Shown one piece after another: positions 33,301 to 44,700 of a stretch of 64,000 nucleotides of DNA (positions within the stretch are counted from its first letter, which is position 1; every line of letters begins with the position of its first letter). Under the pieces are notes generated by a model that was given only the letters and a program-made list of their open reading frames with translations, was not told the DNA's origin and searched no databases. The stretch comes from Pelodera strongyloides. Taxonomy: Eukaryota > Nematoda > Chromadorea > Rhabditida > Rhabditidae. A program made the translations under genes and the position numbers. The DNA is taken from contig JAANDG010000647.1 in NCBI GenBank assembly GCA_036852015.1, positions 1-64,000 of the forward strand. The letters run 5' to 3'.

Positions 33301-35210
33301 GCCTCAGTTTAACCTTGCACTTTCAATGTTCAGACAGAAGAACTGCCATTTCCTGCGGAAATTCCGCCCCCAGAACAAGTGGTGAAAGAGTATGGACTGG
33401 TGAGGAAAACCACTACGAAGGTAGGGAATGTCGTTGCAAGATTACAGTAAGCCAGAGTACGGTATCGAGAGTACGGTATCATCAAGTACGTCACGTGTAA
33501 GAAGTGCTGAAAGTACAGTAACCTAGCTACGCCGGGTTTGTATTTGCTCAAATACCGTGCTCTTTATCACTGCGGCACGGGCACTTGTAGTTAGGGGAAG
33601 TATTACAGTAGAGAGAGGAGACGTGGAGCTTACGTTACGGTACCTAGGGAATTGCGTATCTTTGAAATTTCGTAGATGAAAAGATAGAACCCTTTGACAT
33701 TTGCAGGTGCCCGTGGACCGTTTAGAAGTATCTCCGAAGGGAACGTGTATGATTTGCAAACAATCGATCAAATTGGTTTGTTTATATTATTTGTCACTTA
33801 AAGCCAAATACCGGCCGGTCTTTGAAATGCATCGTGGTGAAGTCTTGCGTATTTATGTTAAGTTGCTCGAATTTAGCTCTATTTTTTTATTCTAATTTAT
33901 TCCCATTTGCATAAGCTACATACGAATGCTGGTGTTCTCGATGTGGTTCAAAAACCGGCCGATATTCCAGGTATACTTATAGTTCATCACCTTATGGCTA
34001 TTGCAAGGCTGTATGATGTGTGGTTTGTGAAACGTGCTCTAAGTGCTCTGTGAAAAGCATTACAGTACTCTGACGTAAACTTCTGGTAAAGGCAACATAC
34101 CCAGTTAACTTTATATTTAGTTGTCTGAGATCTCTCGCTGTCTCTCCTGCTGGGTTCACTACCACTGTGTATGTCTCGCGTCTGAATCTCTGCATCCTGA
34201 CCAGAAGAATGATCTTTTCCCGCTTGAAGCCAAGTGTAGGATTTGTAAGAAGAGGTAGGTTTTTTTGTATAATTGGTGTGGTGGAGAGATTTGTGGGCAG
34301 CTCGTGCGCCTGTAGCGCGCCACAAGAGTGCGAACAAAATTTAGGTGTTGCACATATTCGCGCGCACATCGCGCACCAGTTACGCATCCTAATTTGTGTG
34401 CGGACACGGAAACGACCACCATCAAAATTTTAAGCTATCAAAATTTATTAGTTTTAGAAATAAGGAGGCACATATTAAACTGCCTGCGTTTTACAGATAA
34501 TGTCTCCCTTTAAAGCGAATTAGCGGTCGGTCTCAATAAAAAATAGAAAAAGAGGAGGAGTAAACAACCGTGCGTTGATTGCATGTAAACCGTGCGTATT
34601 TTTGCTTATTTTACTAGCAAATTCAAAATATTTTGTCAACATTTCGTCATTCGGATGCCGCGGAATGTTTAATTATTTCAAATCCCCAGATGGCGTTTTT
34701 TTTAGCTATTTTACTACTTTACCGCCATGTGCGGATTTTTCCATACAAAATCAAAAAAATCTTAGTTTGCGCACATTTTTTGTAATACGCACTTATTTGT
34801 TTGTGTTTTTATATTTATTTTCGTTGATAACTGTTTTTAAACTATTTTTGGTGAAAAAACCCCAAACCGGGTGATATTTCGCTTTAAAGCGAAATACCGG
34901 CCGGTTTTTGAAACACGTCGAGTACATCAGCATTCTTATGCAACTTATGCGAATGAACATAAATTAGAATAAAAAAAATCGAGTTAAATTCGAGTAATTT
35001 AGCATAAATACGTAAGAATTCGGTTGTCCACGATGCGTTTCAAAAACCGGCTTGACATTCCCTTTAATTTCTAACCGTAAGCGTTTCAGCAGTTTGTGGA
35101 GCGATGTGATCCGCGATCAGCGTTCAATTCTTCGCGTGGAAAATGCGCAAAAAGATGAGGCGCTGAAGGGACTCGTACCCTCGGCCGAGTTTGCCTCGAC
35201 TGGAGTCTGA
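27398..35210 (+). CDS. SLX1: Structure-specific endonuclease subunit SLX1 (GIY-YIG nuclease with C-terminal RING)
   Basis: Fourteen exons (27398-27451, 28332-28452, 29028-29112, 30010-30088, 30323-30406, 30606-30716, 31101-31207, 31692-31761, 31961-32037, 32769-32844, 33334-33420, 33707-33775, 34121-34254, 35090-35210) join to 424 residues. SLX1 is the catalytic partner of SLX4 and cuts branched DNA in the nucleus. Residues 1-157 are an acidic then basic, low-complexity extension. The GIY-YIG domain follows: FFGVYCL (162-168), [16 protein letters not shown] (from 181) with the active-site Tyr and Arg, and the catalytic Glu in ALRFEWAWQ (near 235). The middle block [13 protein letters not shown] is typical of SLX1. 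The C-terminal RING-like domain has CMIC (331-334), CLSCW.HYHC, CRIC and then LWSDVI. Splice phases agree at every junction. The last acceptor may be 3 nt later (35093). The introns are crowded with mobile elements. Confidence 0.93.
28028..28225 (+). repeat. Dispersed ATCGGG-rich repeat, intron 1 of SLX1
   Basis: ATCGGGGTTTTTTGG and GGGTTTCACTTTCCTGTGTA recur in the same order in a shorter copy at 21555-21655 within NUP160 intron 27. No terminal repeats or coding sequence were recognised. Confidence 0.45.
28707..28989 (+). mobile_element. tRNA-derived SINE, full length, intron 2 of SLX1
   Basis: The head (about 28711-28778) resembles a tRNA, with A box TGGTCCAGTGGCAGCGCG, B box GAGTTCGATTCC and a five-pair anticodon stem GCGTT/AACGC. 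The loop may derive from tRNA-Arg(TCT). An unrelated body follows, with CATCTGGAACTCGTCGCCTA, then AATAAAGGTGCACGCT and a T-rich tail. The element is bounded by AATCTGT at 28700-28706 and 28990-28996, a target-site duplication. Three 5'-truncated or partial body copies lie elsewhere in the window. Confidence 0.8.
29276..29433. repeat. GC-ended inverted repeat (CGCAAATGCGTAGC family), intron 3 of SLX1
   Basis: The left end CGCGCAAATGCGTAGCTGCG plus TCCGCGGAAAA is mirrored at the right by TTTTTCCGCGGACGTGGCTAC. The interior holds CTCGAATTTTGCA. A second copy with better ends lies at 44862-45024. Confidence 0.6.
29839..29991. mobile_element. Palindromic TTTAAAGCG MITE, intron 3 of SLX1
   Basis: Shortened copy in inverted interior orientation, with left end TTAAAGCGAAATAACGGCC and right end GGGCCGGTATTTTGCTTTAA. 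It ends 18 nt before the acceptor of exon 4. Confidence 0.8.
31439..31545 (+). repeat. 5'-truncated SINE body, intron 7 of SLX1
   Basis: AATTTGTCACCTGGAACTCG and CCCTTGAATAAAGGAGCACG match the 3' half of the SINE at 28707-28989 with several changes. Confidence 0.6.
31591..31611 (-). mobile_element. Isolated Helitron-like 5' terminus, intron 7 of SLX1
   Basis: On the minus strand the sequence starts TCCTATTATATAAAGGAGAA, directly after an A, like the other Helitron-like starts in this window. No matching 3' hairpin end was found downstream on that strand, so the element is truncated or its end is unrecognised. Confidence 0.45.
32063..32301 (-). mobile_element. Short non-autonomous Helitron-like element, intron 9 of SLX1
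   Basis: On the minus strand it begins TCTTATTATATAAAGGAGAA after A (32302). It ends with the hairpin GCCGCCTCAGGCGGC and then TTTAGCCGTCTGG, followed by T. A 5' TC, a 3' CTRR preceded by a hairpin, and insertion between A and T are the Helitron signature. Length is 239 nt, with no coding capacity. Confidence 0.7.
32573..32757. mobile_element. Palindromic TTTAAAGCG MITE, intron 9 of SLX1
   Basis: Full-length copy ending 11 nt before the acceptor of exon 10. The left end is TTAAAAGCGAAATACCGGCC and the right end is CCGGCCGGTATTTCGCTTTAA. Confidence 0.85.
33173..33297. mobile_element. Small inverted-repeat element (ATTCACCAACACACAGGG), intron 10 of SLX1
   Basis: Ends ATTCACCAACACACAGGGAG and CTCCCTGCGCGTTGGTGAAT are near-perfect complements over about 25 nt. 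It is 125 nt long, flanked by T/A, with no ORF, and ends 36 nt before exon 11. The diverged copy is at 3828-3950. Confidence 0.7.
33797..33968. mobile_element. Palindromic TTTAAAGCG MITE, intron 12 of SLX1
   Basis: Copy starting 21 nt after exon 12, with left end TTAAAGCCAAATACCGGCC. The right end decays after AAACCGGCCGATATTCCAG. Confidence 0.75.
34509..34886. mobile_element. TTTAAAGCGAATTAGCGG element, intron 13 of SLX1
   Basis: It starts TTTAAAGCGAATTAGCGGTCGG and ends CCGGGTGATATTTCGCTTTAA, so the ends belong to the main MITE family. The 330-nt interior is unrelated AT-rich sequence. Its right terminus abuts the next element and they share a TTTAA. Confidence 0.6.
34882..35066. mobile_element. 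Palindromic TTTAAAGCG MITE, intron 13 of SLX1
   Basis: It begins TTTAAAGCGAAATACCGGCC immediately at the end of the previous element. The right end is diverged (AACCGGCTTGACATTCCCTTTAA). It lies 24 nt before the final exon. Confidence 0.8.
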
Positions 35211-35256
35211 AGCATGATGCCTCATTAGAAGTTCCGTAATCACCACTCAATTCCCC

Positions 35257-35361
35257 ATTGGGAATTCCCCGTCTTTTTCTCTGCGTGTTTCACATTGGAA
35301 TGCTATTTTCTGTCCCCAGGGAATATTTACCCGAGGGAATAGGAGAGGTGAATATGGCCTC
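35257..35361 (+). repeat. Dispersed repeat downstream of SLX1
   Basis: Plus-strand copy of the repeat at 4957-5044, sharing CCCCGTCTTTTTCTC, AATGCTATTTTCTGTCCCC and GGTGAATATG. Confidence 0.6.
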
Positions 35362-35776
35362 TGGATGTTCTTGATTGCCGGTTGAAATACTGATTTATAT
35401 ATTGGTATATTGATTATATCGGTTGAAATACTTTGGATGTATGGGAATTTTTGTGCTTTCAAGTTTGGGTCACGGTTGATTCACTCCCTTTTATATTTCG
35501 CTTGTATAATGCAAAGTTTTACTGAGTGTGAGAGTTCTGTTGTGGTACTTTTATTACGAATTATTTTTGTGGAAATGCTTGTACTATTTTGTACTTATGT
35601 TGGTCCGCATATGTATTATGCTCACGTCTATGATCTCTGTTTTATTCATGCAATTTACTCGAATTAATACTGCTTGTTTGCTATATTCGTGCCAAAATAG
35701 ATGAGTGAAGCTAAATTTAATCAAAGAATGACTTGAGAATGCAGTACATCTATCACGGTTTTCTTTCAGTACACAT

Positions 35777-35849
35777 GCCTCGATAGCTCAGTTGGGAGAG
35801 CGTTAGACTGAAGATCTAAATGTCACCGGTTCGATCCCGGTTCGGGGCA
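35777..35849 (+). tRNA. tRNA-Phe (anticodon GAA)
   Basis: A complete 73-nt cloverleaf with no intron. The acceptor stem GCCTCGA pairs with TCGGGGC (one T-G pair), and the discriminator base is A. D arm GCTCAGTTGGGAGAGC and anticodon stem-loop AGACTGAAGATCT give anticodon GAA. The T arm GGTTCGATCCC forms a canonical B box. A CTTTTTG run 4 nt downstream serves as the RNA polymerase III terminator. It lies between SLX1 and the patched-related gene and is independent of both. Confidence 0.96.
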
Positions 35850-35859
35850 TCTTTTTGTC

Positions 35860-37550
35860 GTCGCCAAATAAATTGCGTTTATATCGAGTTTTTTACTGTA
35901 ATATTCACCGTATATTATGCACATGTTATTAGTATAATCACTCTTCGCGTTTGTGACATTTACTTCATTGTATATGGAAAATAACTTTGTTTCATCATTT
36001 CTTAAAAGTCGTTTGGACCACATGATGGTGCTCATTGATTATGTAACTGTACACTCTTGATACCCATGTACAAAATCAACATATTTCGCAATGCCAAATA
36101 AAAAAAAGTTTACTAAAATCACAAGATCAATATATGTACAGCAAAAACAACACAGAAAACAATTAAAAAACAGTTAGTGTTGGCAAAAGCTTGAGAGGAA
36201 GTATAAAACGTTTTAGTCAGGGAAGGATACATTTTTGATTAGCATTTGCGGATAAAGCACATTAACTGAGAAAATATGGTGAGCCACGGGTGCGCCAGAA
36301 ACGAGCAAACATTGGAAGCACGGGCGAATTTTTTCTCCGCCCACCTATGGCGCACCAACGGCACACGCCGACTTTTTCGCTAGATTGTGAACAGACCTAG
36401 TGGCACAAAGTGGTATGTAACTGAGTATTAATTCTTACAATTCTTACAATTATAAATTCGATTCTACGGATGATTTGATCTGGGTATGAAGTAAAGAAAA
36501 TAAACATAAGGAAGGAGATGAGAGAGCAGGAAAGAGAAAAGGGGAGCGAAAAATAGATTTTAGTTTTTCTGAAAGGAGAAAAACAAGTGATGAATACAAA
36601 CGCAAGGCTGGTTAATATATTAAATACTACAAACTACAAGGTTAATACTACAATAATGGATTTTTAAAATCCCGTAATAGTGGCAATGGGTGGCGTAAGA
36701 ATCTACAGATAATCAACAGTGAAGGCACGGTGTGACTGTATTCCCAGCAAAGCTCCGTAGAAAGCGTTGGCGTACAAGCAGCGCGGTTACGGCGCGCAGA
36801 ATTGCGAGCCAAACGTGGGCCGCGTGCATTTTGCACGCCATTTTCACGCGGCTTGCACGCCAAGTTTCTACAGTGTATGGAAATCAGCACAACTTAATGT
36901 GGAGAGTTCTTGGGAAAGGCTTGCTCTGCTATACAGTCACTAACAACAATGCTATCTTATTATCAAAAAAGGCAAACAAGTGTATGGCAATGTCATCAAA
37001 GTAGCAGAAGACAAGCGAATTTATAAAATAATCAAATCACTTTCGGATATATCGTGGTCAACGCAAGAAAATGTCAGCCAGACCGGGACGGCAGACCTCT
37101 GCTGTATGCCGTTGAAGTGCCTGGAGTGCGAAAACTGGAATTGTACACCTTTTGCACACCCCTGGCGCACCTCCAGTACATACAAAGCTCACCTTATAAT
37201 TAGAAAGGTTCGCCGACCCGTAATGGCAAACACTTTGCGCGGCGACTTCACGGAACTTTCACGTTATAATAGTTAAAATCAATGCTCCAAAATTGGAGTC
37301 AAACAAACAAAAAATCGTTTCCTAAAATGGATTTAGCTCTCATACGAGCACAAAAAGGCATCACTTGTGGCAGTAAAAAAATCGAAGGCATTTCGTCTTA
37401 TTAGACAAACATAAGTATCAATACTATTATTAGACTAGATTAATCTCGGCAAGATTTGGTGTATACTAGATCAAAAAAGCAAAGGTTTGATTTGACTATG
37501 CTCTCTATGAGAACCCGTGTAATAGAGCACCCGAGCTTGTACAAGTTTAG
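35860..37550. other. Spacer between tRNA-Phe and the patched-related gene
   Basis: No conserved exon was found. Around 36280-36390 and 36760-37250 there are GC-rich patches with GCGCACC, TTGCACGCC and ACCCCTGGCGCACC words that recur near 30940 and 60650, suggesting an old dispersed repeat. The minus-strand 3' end of the patched-related gene should lie near 37500. Confidence 0.35.
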
Positions 37551-37551
37551 C

Positions 37552-40500
37552 TCAGATCATCAGGCCTGCGTCCTCCCGGGGCACCTGGTCCTTTAGAGGG
37601 ACAGACTCATGGAGCACGGTGCTGTGCCGTGTGGGCGCGGGCGAGGCGTTGCGGAAGATGCTACGGTAGCAGTTGATGTCCAAAATGTTGTTCGGAATTT
37701 GGGAGAGACATGCGGGAAGGAGCACCAGACCGTGCCACATCCCCCAGATTACGACCAGCGATATGGTCTTGACGAAGACGAGCGGGATGTAGTTCTGCAA
37801 ATACAAATTATATGAGTATTCGAATTAAATTTCACCATTTGTTCGCCCCGCATACTGTTTATGCATAACGTGACGGTAAACCGTTTTCCAATATCAACCC
37901 TCTGAGTTTACACGTAGAACAATATTCTTCGTGTGTCTGGTCTTTGAACAAATATGATAACTCATGATAATGTTAACGGCAAATTTATAATTTTGCAAGC
38001 AATACGTAGTACAATTTTAAGCCGAAGCTCACCTGCAGCAAAATTAGCGGTAAGATACAGATGACCGTTGATAGAGCCGCTTGGGTCATTGGCCAGGCCA
38101 CGGAAACCATCGTGTGTCGGAGTTTCGTCTGCGGATCCTTTAATTGAACCGTCACCATTTTACCGTCGCGCATCTCACGGTGGCTTCGCAGCTAAAAGGA
38201 AATAAATAAATAAGTAATATCAATAAATGGTTGCCAGTTCTTTGCGCGAGTGATCAATATCGCAGCATTATTATCGATTTCAGCCCCGTTGTAAGTGGTG
38301 CATCAAATTTCCCCATAGTGCAATTTCTTGGACTTGACCATTCAAATTCAACTGTACCTGTGGGGGGGGGGGGGGGGGCTAAGCCTAAGCCTAAGTCTAA
38401 GCCTGGGCCTAATCGTAAGTTCAAGCATAAGCATAAGTCTAACCTGATAATGATATGTGGTGTGGGCAGTGAAGTCAACCGACATTCCTATGCTCATGAG
38501 GACGGCGCCGAGGGTGACCGGGTCGAGGTCCAGATCCCAGAAGGAGAGGTACCTGGAATGGTTCAGAAGATGATTACTTGGATATGAGAGAGAAGCGAGA
38601 GAGAACGAGAACGAGAGCGAAAGAGCGAGAGAGAGAAGAGATATAGATTGACTGGTGCTTAAAGGGACGCGGTCACTGTTTTGGCCCTTATGTATACTTT
38701 GTGTTTTTATTATCTTCATAATTTATAACGCATAGTGTTGGGAATATATTTTGCAAGAAATGCGGCAACAGCGAATAAAATGATGACGAAAAATGTTGTC
38801 CTTAAACCAGTACGCACCGTAACCCTAGTAATTGTCCAGCATATGGCCGTGCTGATAATGACTCGACGAACGTTATTCCACTAATTAATCGGTCGAATAC
38901 CTCGCGGGCATTATAACATTTGGTTTTTTATGGCTAACTGTGGACCTTGGATTCGGCGCAACGTTTTTAATCAATGAATTTCTCGCTGAAAACAGCGTTT
39001 TTCGTCGGATTTTTTCCAACATTATGTTTTTCATAGTGTGCAGTTAATAAAAACACAAAGTATACAAAAAGGTCGAAACGGTGACCGCGTCCCTTTAAAA
39101 TGATTAAACAATATATGAAAAGTTTGAAGGCGAAGCTCACCCCATGGTTCCGAGCGAAATACTGGCAATGGCGAGAGAGGCGAGGAAGACAGACGCTGGA
39201 TTTTGTATGAAAAGAGCGCACACGATGACCATACAGAAGAGAGTCCAGAAACCACTCTGAAAATTTAATGCTAACCATCATTACGTATTTGATGACCTCA
39301 TGCTTAAAGGGATAGGTTCACCTCGAATTGCACCTTTTTTTATAATTTATGTTGATAGTATGACCTATGACGGTCAAAATGCGAAAATTGCAGTAAATTT
39401 CGTTTGCTCCCCGTAGTAACTTGCTCAAAAAAAGCTAAACTACCTCGAATCTATAAAACAATTGGAGTACCGCAGCCATGGTATGTGGGAAATAGCGCAG
39501 GAGGACTGGAGGTGCAGATATTGTTGTGATAGATAGAGGATGATAAAAGGCCCCTGCATTTTCTAGCCTCTCCAGCCCGGCTGCGCTATTTCCCACTACC
39601 ATGGCTGCGGTATTCCAATTGTTTTATAGATTCGAGGTAGTTTAGCTTTTTTTGAGCAAGCTCTCCTACTACGGGGAGCAAAGGAAATGTACTGCAATTT
39701 TCGCATTTTGACCGTCATAGGTCATACTATCAACATAAATTATAAAAAAAGGTGCAATTCGACGTGAACCTATCCCCTTAACACACGTGGTTTGCGACTG
39801 CTGGACAGAGGAATTCTTTGTCAATCCGGCACAGAATGGTGCACATATAATATACATACGTGTGAATACAGTAGTAGTCCAGGTTTGAAAAAAAAACGTT
39901 TCATTCCACTTTAAATTACGAAAATATTTAAAAGCAGTACCTGTAATGCCAACTGTTTGAGCGAGAGCATTTGGTCGACAAACATGCTATTCACATGCCA
40001 GATGCTTGCGTTCAGTGTTGGATATCTGAAAGAGAAAATCTTTTGTTAAAACGTTTAATTGTCGTTTGTTTGCATACCTTACGCGCACCCCAAGCACACC
40101 GGCGCTTCGTGTTTCCTCTCAACACGTCTATCCACCCAAACACCCAAGAAAGTGTGAAACGTAGGCGTGGGCGAGGGACGTGCGGCACACTCTAGTCTAC
40201 CTTTCGGTATTTTCTAACTTCTAGGGTTCCTGGTCGGTTTCTAAAACATTATTACTGCGATTCTATGATTACAGGAAGGCTTAGCTAATGGGATACTATC
40301 CGCTGAAACATGGCGGTGTACTGCAGGTGAGAGGGCTCTGTGCTCTGTGAGCCAAGCGTCAGCGGCGCACATATTATAAAGTTTCATACGTCTAAATCTG
40401 CTCACCGTTGTACAATATTTCGCCACTTGAGCACTAGATCAATTCGTTCGTCCCATGTAGTCGAATTCTGATATATGAACAGAAATGAGGATTTTTGTAC

Positions 40501-41763
40501 AGGGTTCGACCTGAAAATAAAGCAATAAATCAACAATTCAATTACTAAATTAATACGTCAATAAATAAGATAAATGATCAATAATTCGCAGTTGAGAATA
40601 CAAAAAGAAAAGAAATGATAATAAAAAGTGCCGGGACCCTTGTTCTATACTATGCAAGAATCAATTGTTGAAATTTCGTCAGAACCGAAACAACAAAATT
40701 GTAATGATACGAGTTATAGTGAAGAAATATTTTTTTACCAACAAAAGGACCCACGCGGGTAGCTGGTCCTCTTGTTAGGACCCAGTCTTTGGGTCCTATA
40801 CCCTTATTACTTCGGCTAGCTGGTTTTGTTTGTAGGTATTTGTTCACATTTTTTTAAATAAAGGTTTCCATCTATCTAACACTGCTTAATTTTGGAAGCA
40901 TTGGTATGGACGGCATTCGAGGAATAAGCAAACTGATTTAGAATCAATTAATAAAACTTTGAGAAACGTACTTGGTCTTGTCCACTTTGACAAATGATTT
41001 GTAGTGTTCGTACAAGGGTAAGTTGAGGAAACCGGGCAATAATCGGGCTGAGAAATCTTCCTCGGTAGGCACATCGTCACTAAATTAAAATAAATAAATA
41101 CTAAATATAGATTAAGATACAAATAAATTTAGTATACCAAAAGACTCTTGACAATTTGACAATTGACAATTTAGCAAGCACGGTGACAACTCGTAACGCA
41201 CTATCAAATACATAAATTTATAACGTCAGTGAGTTGGAATTTGGAATGGGCAACATAGTAAATGAGAAGTAAAGAAAAAGATAAAGAGTACCGGGTTATA
41301 TCAACCGAATCCGCAGAAACGGTGCACCGGGGTACGGTGAAGCCGGACTCTTCCCGGAGGCCAATTTTCTCGGGAAGCCGACGCCGCTAGTTTGACCCAG
41401 CTACCAACTTTTACAGATTTGGTGGGGTAAATAAGAAATAGCAACCACAAAACAAGCCGCGACTTTTTAATTTCAAGCAGCAAGCGATTGGTGATTATAT
41501 ATACTCAAAATCGCTCACCTGAAGAGGTCAAAGTTGTTTTCGAAGTAGTCGGCAAAGTATGATTCGTAGTTTCGCAGCCACGATATCGTGTAGTTCTGTC
41601 CTAAAGTATGGACTATGTAAAAATTGCAAAAGAATTCGAACTAGGCACCGAATGTTCTCCAGTTTTACAACAGTAACATTTCTGTTACCTTGTATAGAAC
41701 CTACTTTCACGATAGAGTGAGATCCAGAATCCAGAGAAGCAGTATGGTATAACAAATTAAGTG

Positions 41764-41794
<31 letters not shown>

Positions 41795-44700
41795 GAGCCG
41801 TATAGAACTAGAATAACGAATAATTCATAAACTTGGGTGCAGTAAGTGAGAGTGACGGGCAAAGAAAGAGAGACAGACAGAGAGAGAGAGAGAGAAACAC
41901 AAAGATATAAAGACATAGACAGGAGGGACGGACGGAGTCTGAAAGAGGAAGAGAGAAAAAGAAGATACAGTACCTCTACAATTCGGCAGGTTCTCAAAAT
42001 CCTTCTGTAGTGAGTGCATCATCTGAACCTCGTTCGGATTCGATAAATTGACGGGATTGTTGATTATCACAGTGACGGGGTAGTACTCCGTCCACACTGA
42101 AACGAAACATGGGAATAATTATTGGTAACATTTTTTTAATGCTAAAACGTTGTAAACTAAAACTGAAGGCACATGCTGAAAGATATAGTAAATTTATTAA
42201 TTTACAATTAGAGTGCTTACTCAAGAACTGTAGCATCGACAACATGGCACAAATATGCCTAGAAGCTAGAGCCTGGCACAAATACAGAATAAACAAAATA
42301 CAGGAAGAAAGACCAACGCGATAAATAAGTGCACTCGCGAGAACCTAGCGAGAGTCTGGCGGAGACTTGGCGCGCCTCCTTTTTAGCAACGAGCCGGATA
42401 CTAAATCAATAAATCAATAATCTCACCCTCTTCTTCAATTATTCTATTCGGTCGTCTGATCGGTGTTTCCCTTGGGAGAATCTTCTCCGTGTCCAAACGG
42501 GAATCGATCTTCAGCGTTCCCATCAGAGCAAAGTACCAATACACTATAAAAAATTAATTTTCAAAAATGTAGCCGACGCATATGTTTTCGTCAGGTGCGC
42601 GAAGAAAATTGTAGACCTGTTGCGCACCCACACCCGTGTCCACTCGATAGGAAGGAGGTCCACTGTTTTGCGCGGTGTCTGCGCAGAAGTCGCGTGCGAT
42701 GACATCGCGGCTGCAGAATGGTGTGTACGCTGCTTGAAAGCCGCTATGTGACATTCTTAGCGCCATGTTGCACGTTGCAGGATCACCAAAGCCTAGATAA
42801 GGCGAAATTTCATGTTTTTATTTTAAAGGGTCCAACTTACCCAGTGTCGTCGAGAAGAGGAAGATGGCCACGTATTTATTGCTGATGATCTTTGCGTACC
42901 ACTTGACAATACACTGAAGACCACAATCGAGCTGAAGATAAAGTTTTTATGATTTCAAAACTGATGCTTTGTGAAACTATCCTTCCGTTTTTATTTACTT
43001 TTTTTCCCTATAATCTTAGCAATTGTAAAAGAAAATCTTAAAGTGAAATATCGGCCGGTTTTTGAAACACATCGAATAAACCAGCACTCTTATGCAGCTT
43101 GTGCAAATGACCATAAATTAGAATAAACAATCGACCCAAATTCGACCACACTTAGCATAAATACGTAAGCATGCAGTTCTCCACGATGCGTTTCAAAAAC
43201 CGGGTATTTCAAAAAAGTTATCAACTTTTCTTTTAATCATTTTGCGCGCAGCGACGCAAAGACTGTGCGCGAGGTCGCCGCCGCTCACAATGTCGGTAGG
43301 AAGTCCGCTCACCCTCTTTCTCCATCCTTGCTCAGTCTTCTGGCTTATTTGCGGCATAATTGGTGATGCATAGTACAGTATCGGACCGAATAGAATTAAA
43401 GTGTAAATGTATGCGAATCCCAGGGCAATTGCCGTGCCGAAGCAGAAAAGGGAGATTTCTGAAGGAAAATCGATAAATCGATAAAACTTACAGAGTATCA
43501 ATCGATAAATCGATAATGATATATCTAGAGGGCAATTTGTCATCTGGAACTCATCGCCTACTGCTCAGGACCACTGCGGAACATGTCATAAGCAAACATT
43601 GAATCTGTATTTTCACCGTTCAATAAAGGTGCACGCTGTTGTAGCGTAAACGAATTTTTTTATAGTGGGGCTAAACCAGTTTACAGTGTGATCAATCGAT
43701 AACCGATAAGCTTAAAACACATTTCCTAATTCTCAGCTGTATTATAGATGGACCTATTTGACACGTTTTTTCCCGCCAGAATCACAAACTCAAATGACAA
43801 ACCCTGTGTTGGTGTCAATGCGCTAATTAGAAAAGTGACAACGTTTGTCAGTGTAGTGGTTGTGATTGAAGGGCCCACTTCCTCGAAAACCTGAGCGAAA
43901 TAAATATTTTTATTATTTAAAAGAACTAAAGAAAAACCCACGTCTTCACTTTAATGCCTATGAAATTATGATTATGGGATGTTTTTATACGGACTTCCGT
44001 CTTCGGGTTGCCTTTGGATTATGTGCTATTTATGTAATCAATAAACCTTTATTATTATTGTTAACAATTAAAAAAAAGTTATTTCAAAAACCTCCCCACC
44101 ATTCCCAATCGTACAGCTATCGAATCCGAACTTTTCAGTCGCAACCACGCATGTACCGTGAGAAAAGAATCGTTCACTCCTGTAAATTGGTACTGCAATG
44201 ACTATAAGGATCTTCTCTAACAGCGTGAACATTTCATTAGCAACCGACCATCTTGTAACCATTTAGCGACCATTTGGTGACCATTTTTCCTACACCTTTC
44301 AAGGCGTCCGGAGCCCGAGTTGAATCCACAGAAACCAAGAACGGTTGTCAACTGGTCCTTACCCCTTTCCTAAAATTTGTCTCGTAAGAAAAGTGGCTTA
44401 CCAATTCCCATAATCAAAAAGGGCATAATCAGTAGTAATTGATTGGTCCTGAATCCGGCAATTGAGTTCATTCCCAGTGTTGTTGTAATTGCCATTACCG
44501 GTACGATAGTGCAAGCGAGGGCAATTACCACAGTGTACCTAAATACGGTATATAATGCATCCCAATAAACACGGTATATTACAGTATAATAATTATGTCT
44601 CTTATTATATAAAAGAGTAACTGTAGCCTAATTTGCATACCGATGTGCTTTACGGAAATGCAAATTTCGTGTTCTGGTTTCAAAAGGTTTCGCAGCTCAA

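Noticed and set aside
33987..34425. Several minus-strand frames of 88-129 codons
   Set aside because: They are antisense shadows of SLX1 exon 13 and its flanking introns; the plus strand has the zinc-binding cysteines and splice sites.
27398..35210. SLX1-like RING protein lacking the nuclease domain
   Set aside because: A first reading linked 30406 directly to 33334 and saw only the RING part. Closer reading found five further in-phase exons (30606-32844) with FFGVY, CYIGY and FEWAW, so the nuclease domain is complete.
36648..37276. Plus- and minus-strand frames between tRNA-Phe and the patched-related gene
   Set aside because: GC-rich repeat-like sequence with no conserved motif or splice structure.
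41707..42097. Minus-strand frames with long Ser/Leu stretches
   Set aside because: Only 41974-42096 is a real exon (patched-related exon 15); the rest is the GA repeat of the adjoining intron.
42554..42766. 70-codon minus-strand frame inside the patched-related gene
   Set aside because: Exons 13 and 14 join directly in phase and match the family without it; there is no donor or acceptor in the right phase.
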